Part shown: in pieces, positions 1-5,782 of the stretch | Layout: each line of letters begins with the position of its first letter | How positions within the stretch are numbered: position 1 is the stretch's first letter | DNA from: Candidatus Aminicenantota bacterium | Lineage (GTDB): Bacteria > Acidobacteriota > Aminicenantia > S016-38 | Reading direction: 5' to 3' | Length of the DNA: 19,536 nt | NCBI GenBank assembly: GCA_021161165.1 | Contig: JAGHBF010000015.1 | Coordinates: 1 to 19,536, forward strand | Made by a program: the position numbers and the translations under genes | The notes under the pieces: generated by a model | Database searches by the model: none | Seen by the model: only the letters and a program-made list of their open reading frames with translations | What the model was told of the DNA's origin: nothing

Positions 1-221
1 ATTTGGCTTTAATTGTAATACCTATTCTTTCATATATAATGGCAATAATTGCCATTGCCGGAAAGAAGGAAACAGAATATCTCAGAAAAAAATTCGGCGC
101 AGCTTTCGAAATTTATCGGAAAACGGTGCATCCATTCCTTCCCCTTAGAAAATTTTCTCTGCAAAACAGGAAATTTAAACCCAGAAACAGAAATTCTTTT
201 AAAAATCGTTCCTTTTCATAA
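1..221 (+). CDS. Isoprenylcysteine carboxyl methyltransferase-like membrane protein, 3' end only
   Basis: This is the C-terminal part of a gene that begins left of the window; the reading frame is open from base 3 to a TAA at 219-221. The visible protein has the end of a hydrophobic segment (IVIPILSYIMAIIAI). It is followed by the tail typical of the ICMT/phospholipid methyltransferase family: a Lys-Glu-Thr-Glu-x-Leu stretch, then KFG, then a Tyr a few residues on, then V-H-P-F-L-P. In that family these residues form part of the S-adenosylmethionine site next to the last membrane helix. About 23 basic, polar residues follow the FLP motif, longer than many relatives. The last 23 bases overlap the tail of the convergent btuC-like gene. 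Substrate cannot be told from this fragment. Confidence 0.6.
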   Translation, partial: LALIVIPILSYIMAIIAIAGKKETEYLRKKFGAAFEIYRKTVHPFLPLRKFSLQNRKFKPRNRNSFKNRSFS

Positions 222-1107
222 CAAGATAAAGGAAAAGAGGGGCTCCAATAAGTGATGTTATGAGACCTACTGGAATCTCTGTTGGAGAAAGCAGGTTTCT
301 CGCCACAAAGTCTGAGAGCAACAGCACAAGGGCTCCTATCAACATGGAAGCAGGGATGAGCTTTTTATGGGACCAGCCAAAAATTCTCCTTCCTATATGT
401 GGGGAAATCAACCCAACAAAACCAATTACTCCTGTAAGGGAAACAACAGTTGCAGCAAGGGCGGTTGATATTATCAAAACTTCTGCATAAACCTTTTTTT
501 GATTGAGTCCCATAGCAAATGCCTCATCTCCCCAGAGAAGGAGGTCAAGTTCCCGGTGCATAAAAAGGGAAACAACAAAAAGAGGGAGAAGAAGAAAAAT
601 CAGCAGTAATTCCCTTTTTCCTACTCCCGAAAGACTTCCCAGTAACCAGAATAGAAGGTCAGAAGAAGGTTGCCTGCTCTTTATTAACATAATAATTGAG
701 TTTATTGCTGTTAGGGTGCTACCTGCTGAAATTCCTACTAATAACAGGGCTTCTCTTGAAGGGAAATATTTTTTTAAAAAAAACACCAGAACAACCACCA
801 TAAGAATGGAAAAGAAAAACGAAAACCCTGAAATTAGAGGGGCACTGACTATCCCAAGGAAGAAAATGGCTATAAGGGAACCGGTGGTGGCACTGGAAGA
901 AACTCCTAAAATATAGGGTTCAACAAGTGGATTGGAAAAAAGAGCCTGCAACATTAAACCTGAAAGAGAAAGAGCACTTCCAGCTATCATAGCATAAAGT
1001 CCTCTTACTATCCTATAAGAGAGAATGTCCCCATGCAGCGTAAACCCCGCTGGTCCCACAAGAACATAAACCCCATAGGACAGAAAGAGTGCTATAAGCA
1101 GTTTCAT
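199..1107 (-). CDS. btuC: Cobalamin ABC transporter permease (FecCD/BtuC family)
   Basis: Inner-membrane permease of a vitamin B12 importer; two copies would form the channel with two BtuD-like ATPases. The 302-aa protein is hydrophobic throughout and carries family signatures. These are an N-P-L-V-E-P-Y-I-L-G-V-S-S stretch near residue 60, G-L-I-S-P-H-I-G-R-R (the ATPase coupling region) near residue 235, and a C-terminal P-T-E-I-P-V-G-L-I-T-S-L-I-G-A-P block. Relatives are often about 330 aa, so the N-terminus is slightly short. Its ATG overlaps the btuF stop as ATGA, and a GAAGG site lies just upstream. It is the last gene of the riboswitch-controlled operon. FecCD permeases also carry iron-siderophores or heme; B12 is inferred from the cobalamin riboswitch. 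No clear terminator is visible after it. Confidence 0.9.
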   Translation of the reverse strand: MKLLIALFLSYGVYVLVGPAGFTLHGDILSYRIVRGLYAMIAGSALSLSGLMLQALFSNPLVEPYILGVSSSATTGSLIAIFFLGIVSAPLISGFSFFFSILMVVVLVFFLKKYFPSREALLLVGISAGSTLTAINSIIMLIKSRQPSSDLLFWLLGSLSGVGKRELLLIFLLLPLFVVSLFMHRELDLLLWGDEAFAMGLNQKKVYAEVLIISTALAATVVSLTGVIGFVGLISPHIGRRIFGWSHKKLIPASMLIGALVLLLSDFVARNLLSPTEIPVGLITSLIGAPLFLYLVMKRNDF

Positions 1108-1922
1108 TTTACCTTCAAAATTTCTTTATAGGCTCTCGAAATCAGAGGGCTTGGCCTTAGAAGCAAATTCTCATTTATAACAAGGACTTTGCCTGTTTTT
1201 ACTGCAGACGTACCATTCCACGGAAATTTTAAAAGGTACTGAATCTCTTTCTTCTTTTTACGTCCTGGAATTATTATCAAATCAGGATTTTTAATATGAA
1301 TTTCCTCTCCACTTAGTGCAGTCCATCCTTTTATCTCACAAATATTTTCCCACCCTGCACGTGAAATCAGGTCATCGAGAAAAGTCCCTCTGCAAGCTGT
1401 CCAGAATGGGGGTTCCACAAAACCAATGTACGCCTTTCCTTTCCTTTTTGAAACCGGGGAAACTTCCCTTAGAAAATTTTCTGCTATTTTCTCTGCCTTT
1501 CGCTTTTTACTGAAAATTTTACCGAGTTTTATCACCATTTGAGCTATTTCTTCCATATTTTTAGGCTCTTTTAGGGGAAAAACTTCAACCCCGCTTCTTT
1601 CGATTGATTTTATTAAACTTAATGGAGTTGGCTGCATCACAAGAACAATTTCTGGGTTTAGATTCTTTATGATTTCTACGTTGGGATTAAGGATCCCCCC
1701 GATTTTCTTTACACCCTCCAATTCACTGAAGGTGCTTACCCCTACAAGGATTTTTTCCATCCCAAGCATTACAATTGTGTCTGTCACAGCAGGAGATATG
1801 GAAATTACTTTATTAGGGGGCTTATTGAAATGATGAACTCTTCCAAAAGCATCCTTCACATTAATAGGAAAAAGGCATGATCTCAGAAGCAGAAAAATCG
1901 TAAACATGCGAAATAATCTCAT
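1104..1922 (-). CDS. btuF: Periplasmic cobalamin-binding protein (BtuF-like)
   Basis: Substrate-binding protein that captures cobalamin in the periplasm and hands it to BtuC. The 272-aa protein has an N-terminal hydrophobic segment. It then shows the helical-backbone receptor (TroA/BtuF) pattern: D-x-F-G-R near residue 25, K-V-I-S-I-S-P-A-V-T-D near 38, and I-G-G-I-L-N-P-N-V-E-I-I with N-P-E-I-V-L-V near 75-95. A Cys follows L-R-S near residue 16. The Arg makes this a poor lipobox, so either a lipoprotein or a signal-peptidase I substrate is possible. The start at 1922 is supported by AGGAGG nine bases upstream. The gene overlaps the end of btuD by 62 bp and the start of btuC by 4 bp. Cobalamin specificity rests on operon context; the fold also serves siderophores. 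Confidence 0.85.
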   Translation of the reverse strand: MRLFRMFTIFLLLRSCLFPINVKDAFGRVHHFNKPPNKVISISPAVTDTIVMLGMEKILVGVSTFSELEGVKKIGGILNPNVEIIKNLNPEIVLVMQPTPLSLIKSIERSGVEVFPLKEPKNMEEIAQMVIKLGKIFSKKRKAEKIAENFLREVSPVSKRKGKAYIGFVEPPFWTACRGTFLDDLISRAGWENICEIKGWTALSGEEIHIKNPDLIIIPGRKKKKEIQYLLKFPWNGTSAVKTGKVLVINENLLLRPSPLISRAYKEILKVK

Positions 1923-2598
1923 CTCTCATAACCTCCTGTGGCCTTCCTTCCACAATTATTTTTCCTCCTTTCAGGAAAATTATTCTTTGACAATACGGAA
2001 GAAGATTCAGGTTGTGTTCACTAACAAGAACTGTTTTCCCCTTCTTTACAAGATGGGAAAGAAGACCATAAATCTTAAGTTGATTTTTAAGGTCAAGGTT
2101 TGAGGCTGGTTCATCGAGCACAATTATTGGGGTTTTCTGAGCCAGAAGTTTGGCCACAAGAACTATCTTTCTCTCACCCTCGCTTAATGAAGTATAAATT
2201 CTTCCACAAAGATGCAAGAAACCAAGCTGTTTTAAAACTTTCATACCGTCGACGTTTTTCAATCTATATGCACCCATTTTCACCACTTCCTCCACCGGAA
2301 AGGGATAAAAGAAACTGCTTTTCTGGGGTAAAAAAGCAAGCAACGAAGCTCTCTCTTCAGGAGATATTCCGTGGATGTCTTTTCCAAAAATTCTCACTCT
2401 TCCCCTATCAGGTTTGTAGTATCCTGCTATAGTCCTGAAAAGGACAGACTTCCCGGCTCCATTGGGCCCTGCGACGCAATAAAAGGAAGGGTGGGGGAGA
2501 GAAAAATTTACATCTTTCAGTATCTCTCTCCCTGACAAATTCAAATATAAATTATTAACTTCTATTATATTTTTAGAACTCAAATCTAAATCCTGCAT
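1861..2598 (-). CDS. btuD: Cobalamin ABC transporter ATPase (BtuD-like)
   Basis: Cytoplasmic ATP-hydrolysing subunit that powers BtuC. I place the start at 2598 (245 aa), not at the longer reading frame beginning at 2715. The extension would lie inside the receptor gene and has no family similarity, while an AGGAAGGG site sits about six bases before the 2598 ATG. Motifs: Walker A GPNGAGKS at residues 44-51, Q-loop LPQKSS near 90-95, signature LSEGERK at 138-144, Walker B PIIVLDEP at 157-164 followed by A-S-N-L-D, and switch His in SEH at 195. The signature has Glu where LSGGQ-type proteins have Gly. The start overlaps the end of the receptor gene by 26 bp, so translational coupling is likely. 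Iron-siderophore ATPases are close relatives; the riboswitch favours cobalamin. Confidence 0.87.
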   Translation of the reverse strand: MQDLDLSSKNIIEVNNLYLNLSGREILKDVNFSLPHPSFYCVAGPNGAGKSVLFRTIAGYYKPDRGRVRIFGKDIHGISPEERASLLAFLPQKSSFFYPFPVEEVVKMGAYRLKNVDGMKVLKQLGFLHLCGRIYTSLSEGERKIVLVAKLLAQKTPIIVLDEPASNLDLKNQLKIYGLLSHLVKKGKTVLVSEHNLNLLPYCQRIIFLKGGKIIVEGRPQEVMRDEIISHVYDFSASEIMPFSY

Positions 2599-4393
2599 AT
2601 AGCACCCTTCCTGGTGACGGATAGCCGTAAATATCCTGATATTTCCTGTTGAAAAGGTTGTGGGCCTTAATGTAGACAACCATATTCTGCCATAGAGCAT
2701 AGTCAATATTGGCATTAACTATTAAATAAGAAGGGTTGTCAACTACTTTAAACAACTTATCATCATAATCTTTTCTATCCCCCACATAAAAAATAGCCGA
2801 AGTAATGGTCAATTTCTTAGAAGGAAAAATTGAAACAATCCCCTTTGCCATCCAATCAGGCCTTCTCAGAAGCTTTGAGCTGGTGACAAGGTCCATTGCA
2901 TTCAACCTTGTAATACCGGCATTTAACTTAAAGAAATTATTGTAATATCTCATCAGAATTTCCCATCCTTCTATCTTTGCCTTCCCTATATTATTAAACT
3001 TTCCTTCGAAATAATCATAGGTAATAAGGTCTTTAAACTCTGTCCTGAACCCAATCATCGATAACACAAAACTGGAAATAGGGAGAAGATCTATACCGGC
3101 TTCATAACCCCGGCTTTTTTCGGGGAGAAGGTTTTTATTTCCCCAGAATCCTGTTGTCTCTGTGGGGGAAGGAAATCGGTGCCCTTCTCCATAAGAACCT
3201 CGTATTTTTGCTCTGTCTTTCAAAATCCATACAGATACTCCCATCTTAGGGGTAAATTCTCCTCCATAAATGGAAGAATGGGAATAACCTCCTCCAGCTG
3301 ATATGAAAAACCTGTCTTTTTCATATACAAAGTTTCCCCAGAAATTGTAATAGCCTATTTCGAAGTCTTTATACTGAACATAAAAATTGTTCCTGGAATT
3401 AAGATATTCCCTTTTGAGTTCTGCGCCTGAAATTAATCTCAGGTCAGGCGTGAGGGAAAACGAAACGGAGGCTATTGCTCCCCCGGTTTTCACATCCGAA
3501 TAACTATTGGTAAATCTCCAGGGGTCATTGGGATCCGAATATTTGTACTGTTTGTAGAAGAAATAAGGAGTAAAATTAAAGGAAAATTTTTCAAAATCCG
3601 CTTTTACCGGAACCTGTACTATCAGCATCTTATCCCTTGACTTCCTATCGGTAGCGGTCAAACCTCTGTGTACAAAAGGAATAAAGCCAAACTGATTGGA
3701 ATAGAAAATTTGAGGGTTTACACTTAGACTTTTCCACCGAAAACCAGAGGTGAAATAAGCGGCATTTCTTTTGTAGCTATTATTTTCCACCACCCCATCG
3801 GTATTGAAATAACTGTAACCTCCTTTAAGGAAATAATTTTTCCCTCTAATTCCTGTTTTCCCTTCAAAATTAATTGTTGATAGACCACCAAACATCACAT
3901 TTACCTCACTCCCCTTTTTATCGTCAAGAAGTAGGTTGGAAACAAAACCCATCGCCCTGTCTCCCCACAGAGCAGATTGTGGACCTAAAACACTTTCAAC
4001 AGAGGAAACAAAAAAGGCCGGGATAGCATCCAGAGGGAAAGATAAAGTATTGGGGTCAGTAAGTGGCACAGAATTCAGAGCGAAGATTCCCATAGAAGAA
4101 GATACTCCCCTTACAAATGTCGAAGTGGGTAATCCGTGAGAGAAATTTCCCGGAATATAAACAGAAGGAATAAAGAACAATTCTTCTTTAAAATCCATGG
4201 GATGGAAACTCTTTATATCCTCCAGGGAAATCATCTCCACAGATGTAGCGAGTGACAATACTGGAGTTTTTGTCCTTTCGGCTACTACAACTACCTCTTC
4301 CCTGAGCTCTTTCTTTTCCCTATCCTTGGTGGCGTTTTTTTGAGCACCTACAAGTGAGGAAAAAGCAAGGATTAAAATGAGAAATTTTCTCAT
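2573..4393 (-). CDS. btuB: TonB-dependent outer-membrane cobalamin receptor (BtuB-like)
   Basis: Outer-membrane receptor that uses TonB energy to bring cobalamin into the periplasm. The 606-aa protein starts with a signal peptide (MRKFLILILAFSSLVGA, likely cleaved near residue 17). A TonB-box-like EEVVVVAER stretch follows at 32-40. A plug domain comes next, with F-I-P-S-V-Y-I and F-V-R-G-V near 75-95 and L-G-P-Q-S-A-L-W-G near 136. The rest is alternating aromatic strands of a beta-barrel, including F-N-R-K-Y-Q-D-I-Y-G-Y-P-S-P-G-R near the end and a terminal Phe typical of outer-membrane barrels. It is first in the operon behind a cobalamin riboswitch. Its AGGAGG site, six bases from the ATG, is the 3' arm of a leader hairpin. 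TonB, ExbB and ExbD are not in this window. Siderophore receptors share the fold; B12 is inferred from the riboswitch. Confidence 0.9.
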   Translation of the reverse strand: MRKFLILILAFSSLVGAQKNATKDREKKELREEVVVVAERTKTPVLSLATSVEMISLEDIKSFHPMDFKEELFFIPSVYIPGNFSHGLPTSTFVRGVSSSMGIFALNSVPLTDPNTLSFPLDAIPAFFVSSVESVLGPQSALWGDRAMGFVSNLLLDDKKGSEVNVMFGGLSTINFEGKTGIRGKNYFLKGGYSYFNTDGVVENNSYKRNAAYFTSGFRWKSLSVNPQIFYSNQFGFIPFVHRGLTATDRKSRDKMLIVQVPVKADFEKFSFNFTPYFFYKQYKYSDPNDPWRFTNSYSDVKTGGAIASVSFSLTPDLRLISGAELKREYLNSRNNFYVQYKDFEIGYYNFWGNFVYEKDRFFISAGGGYSHSSIYGGEFTPKMGVSVWILKDRAKIRGSYGEGHRFPSPTETTGFWGNKNLLPEKSRGYEAGIDLLPISSFVLSMIGFRTEFKDLITYDYFEGKFNNIGKAKIEGWEILMRYYNNFFKLNAGITRLNAMDLVTSSKLLRRPDWMAKGIVSIFPSKKLTITSAIFYVGDRKDYDDKLFKVVDNPSYLIVNANIDYALWQNMVVYIKAHNLFNRKYQDIYGYPSPGRVLYAGFRFEF

Positions 4394-4399
4394 AGTAAA

Positions 4400-4419
4400 C
4401 CTCCTAAGTTTTTAGGAGG
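4400..4419 (-). promoter_or_regulatory. Shine-Dalgarno-sequestering hairpin of the btu leader
   Basis: Read on the minus strand, CCTCCTAA, a 4-nt loop AAAC and TTAGGAGG form a perfect 8-bp stem whose 3' arm is the btuB ribosome-binding site, six bases before the ATG at 4393. No U-run follows, so this is a translational off-switch and not a terminator. The 5' arm can alternatively join a longer helix with 4441-4451: GGAGGGGGGAA can pair with TTTTCCCCTCC at 4415-4425, giving 9 Watson-Crick pairs and two G-U. That pairing would release the ribosome-binding site. Confidence 0.8.
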
Positions 4420-4429
4420 GGAAAAATTT

Positions 4430-4619
4430 ACGACGGTCCCTTCCCCCCTCCGAAGAGGGAACCGTTGCCTGAACTGGTAGGTCTTCTGGCTCCCGGATCA
4501 TTCTACTCCCCACGCCTTCCCATCCCTTGAGGGACAGTGGCTCTTCTGTGGGTTTCGTCCCCGGTTACAGCTGCGGGGGCAGCGGTGGCTTTTCACCACC
4601 TTCCCTTGCCCAGCCCAGG
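4430..4619 (-). ncRNA. Cobalamin riboswitch (aptamer 4468-4619 plus P13-type hairpin)
   Basis: On the minus strand the leader shows the classic conserved cobalamin aptamer blocks in order. These are GGTGGTGAAAAGCCACC (4584-4600), the CCCCGCAGCTGTAACCGGGG hairpin (4559-4578), GGGACGAAAC (near 4553), GCCACTG (4535-4541) and the B12 box GGGAGCCAGAAGACC (about 4480-4494). The closing P1 helix is visible: CCTGGGCTGG (4610-4619) pairs with CCAGTTCAGG (4468-4477) over ten positions, two of them G-U. Downstream, 4430-4467 forms a stem (ACGG-U-UCCCU with AGGGACCGU) that also contains a nested CCCUC-UUCG-GAGGG tetraloop hairpin. Known members bind adenosyl- or hydroxocobalamin and repress uptake genes. 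Here the output looks translational, because the downstream hairpin covers the btuB ribosome-binding site. Confidence 0.95.
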
Positions 4620-4628
4620 AACAACAGA

Positions 4629-4657
4629 AGTATAAAAAAATTTTCTACTGCGGTCAA
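4629..4657 (-). promoter_or_regulatory. Sigma70-type promoter of the btu operon
   Basis: On the minus strand TTGACC (4652-4657), a 17-base spacer rich in A and T, and TATACT (4629-4634) make a near-consensus promoter. A start about seven bases downstream, near 4622, would place the first transcribed bases immediately before the P1 helix of the riboswitch at 4619. Confidence 0.85.
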
Positions 4658-4725
4658 AGCAAAATGACTTTTTTGCCAAAAAGCATATCAATAAAAATCG
4701 CTTTTTCGTCAATTGAGATATAGGC

Positions 4726-4731
4726 TATACT
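4726..4731 (+). promoter_or_regulatory. Putative -10 element for a leaderless lipoprotein mRNA
   Basis: TATACT ends eight bases before the ATG at 4740. There is no purine-rich Shine-Dalgarno in the preceding 20 bases. No good -35 is seen at 16-18 bases; the position holds a T-run (TTTTTCG). Transcription would start at or within about two bases of the start codon. The weak -35 lowers confidence. Confidence 0.4.
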
Positions 4732-4739
4732 TTACTTGA

Positions 4740-5765
4740 ATGAAGCGTAAATCGGCAGTTCTTGGACTATTTGTGTTGCTCTGGGCGTTCGGGTGCAGGA
4801 CAAAACTGGAACCAGAAAAATTTTCATTCCCCCTTGAAGAAGAAGCTTATTTCGAATTAGAAGGAAGTCCTGTGAATTTTGATAATGGCATCTGCGTAAC
4901 TGATAAAGGATGGTTTGTAGATGCACTAAAAGAGAAATTGGGGAAGGGGAAGGAACCGAAAATAATTAAGAGATCTACTCCAGAAGAAATGCCTGAAGTT
5001 AAGGGGAAAATTTTCGAGAAAACAAGTGAAGGAAAATACTCATGGTTTGGAACAGACCAGGGCTTTGTTTATTGCTTTATTGGAAGGAAAAAACTTTGGG
5101 AAAGGAGGATAGGAGGAGGGGTTATTTCCCCGCCGGCAATTTATAAAAATCTTCTCTTTATAACTTCTCTTGATGGGCACATTTATTGTTTTAAAAAGAG
5201 GACAGGAACTTTGCTATGGATAAAAAAACTTCCTGGAAGGGGGAAATACCCTCCTGTGGTAATTGACGAAACAATTATAGCTCCGTCTCTCTCTAAAAAA
5301 CTGGTGGCTTTTGATAAAGATGGAAATAAAAAGGGGAATTTTGAGCTGAGAGGAGAGCTGAAGTTTCCAGTGTTTATAAAAGACAAAAAAATCATAGCTG
5401 TAAGCTATGACTGGGAGAAGGAAAGAACCTATGTGCAGATACTGAGAAAAAAAATAGGACTTGAAATTACTCTTTCTCCGGAACCTCCGGTAAAAATAGG
5501 AGACCCTGTAGAAATAAAGGTGGAAACATTCGGTTTTAATACACCTGAGATTTCTTTTTACATAAATGGAAAACTTTTAAGCAGAGGAGAGGAACTAAAA
5601 ACGCTGTGGATGGCTGAGAAAGAAGGAATACATAAGTTAAAGGTAGAGGCAAAGGAAGGGGAGGTTATAAGGGAAAAGGAAGAGGAAATAGAGGTTGTGG
5701 ACCCTCAAAAAGAACTGTACAAAAAACTCCTGCAAATCAGGAAAAATTGCCATTGTAAAAGATAG
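4740..5765 (+). CDS. PQQ-propeller-like lipoprotein with C-terminal Ig-like domain
   Basis: A 341-aa protein with a lipoprotein signal: basic start, hydrophobic core and lipobox AFGC with the modified Cys at residue 19. It is therefore exported and anchored to a membrane. Residues about 98-220 hold beta-propeller-type repeats resembling PQQ/BamB blades (G-T-D-Q-G-F-V-Y-C-F then K-L-W-E-R; S-L-D-G-H-I-Y-C-F then T-G-T-L-L-W-I-K-K). Only about four blades are visible, fewer than the seven or eight of a closed propeller. Residues about 240-320 look like an Ig-like or bacterial-surface beta domain (P-V-K-I-G-D-P-V-E-I-K-V). The start is set by the lipobox. It has no Shine-Dalgarno. The next gene begins 17 bases downstream. 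I infer a scaffold or binding role at the cell envelope; the function is not known. Confidence 0.75.
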   Translation: MKRKSAVLGLFVLLWAFGCRTKLEPEKFSFPLEEEAYFELEGSPVNFDNGICVTDKGWFVDALKEKLGKGKEPKIIKRSTPEEMPEVKGKIFEKTSEGKYSWFGTDQGFVYCFIGRKKLWERRIGGGVISPPAIYKNLLFITSLDGHIYCFKKRTGTLLWIKKLPGRGKYPPVVIDETIIAPSLSKKLVAFDKDGNKKGNFELRGELKFPVFIKDKKIIAVSYDWEKERTYVQILRKKIGLEITLSPEPPVKIGDPVEIKVETFGFNTPEISFYINGKLLSRGEELKTLWMAEKEGIHKLKVEAKEGEVIREKEEEIEVVDPQKELYKKLLQIRKNCHCKR

Positions 5766-5776
5766 TTTGTTAAAAT
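5747..5776 (+). promoter_or_regulatory. Putative internal promoter for a leaderless GT-C gene mRNA
   Basis: TTGCCA (5747-5752), an 18-base spacer and TAAAAT (5771-5776) lie across the end of the lipoprotein gene. The -10 ends six bases before the ATG at 5783, and no Shine-Dalgarno is present. The geometry is the same as at 15873-15902. Confidence 0.45.
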
Positions 5777-5782
5777 TCCTTG

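Noticed and set aside
503..916. 137-aa plus-strand reading frame inside btuC
   Set aside because: Basic, low-complexity product on the antisense strand of a well-conserved permease; no ribosome-binding site or family resemblance.
2100..2432. 110-aa plus-strand reading frame inside btuD
   Set aside because: Antisense shadow of conserved ATPase motifs with no recognisable domain.
2599..2715. Upstream extension of the BtuD reading frame to an ATG at 2715
   Set aside because: It lies entirely inside the receptor gene, has no ATPase-like sequence, and the ATG at 2598 has a good ribosome-binding site.
4400..4419. Leader hairpin as a transcription terminator
   Set aside because: No U-tract follows; the 3' arm is the btuB ribosome-binding site, which points to translational control.
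4713..4731. TTGAGA followed by TATACT as a complete promoter for the lipoprotein gene
   Set aside because: The two hexamers are only 7 bases apart, far short of the needed 16-18; only the -10 is kept.
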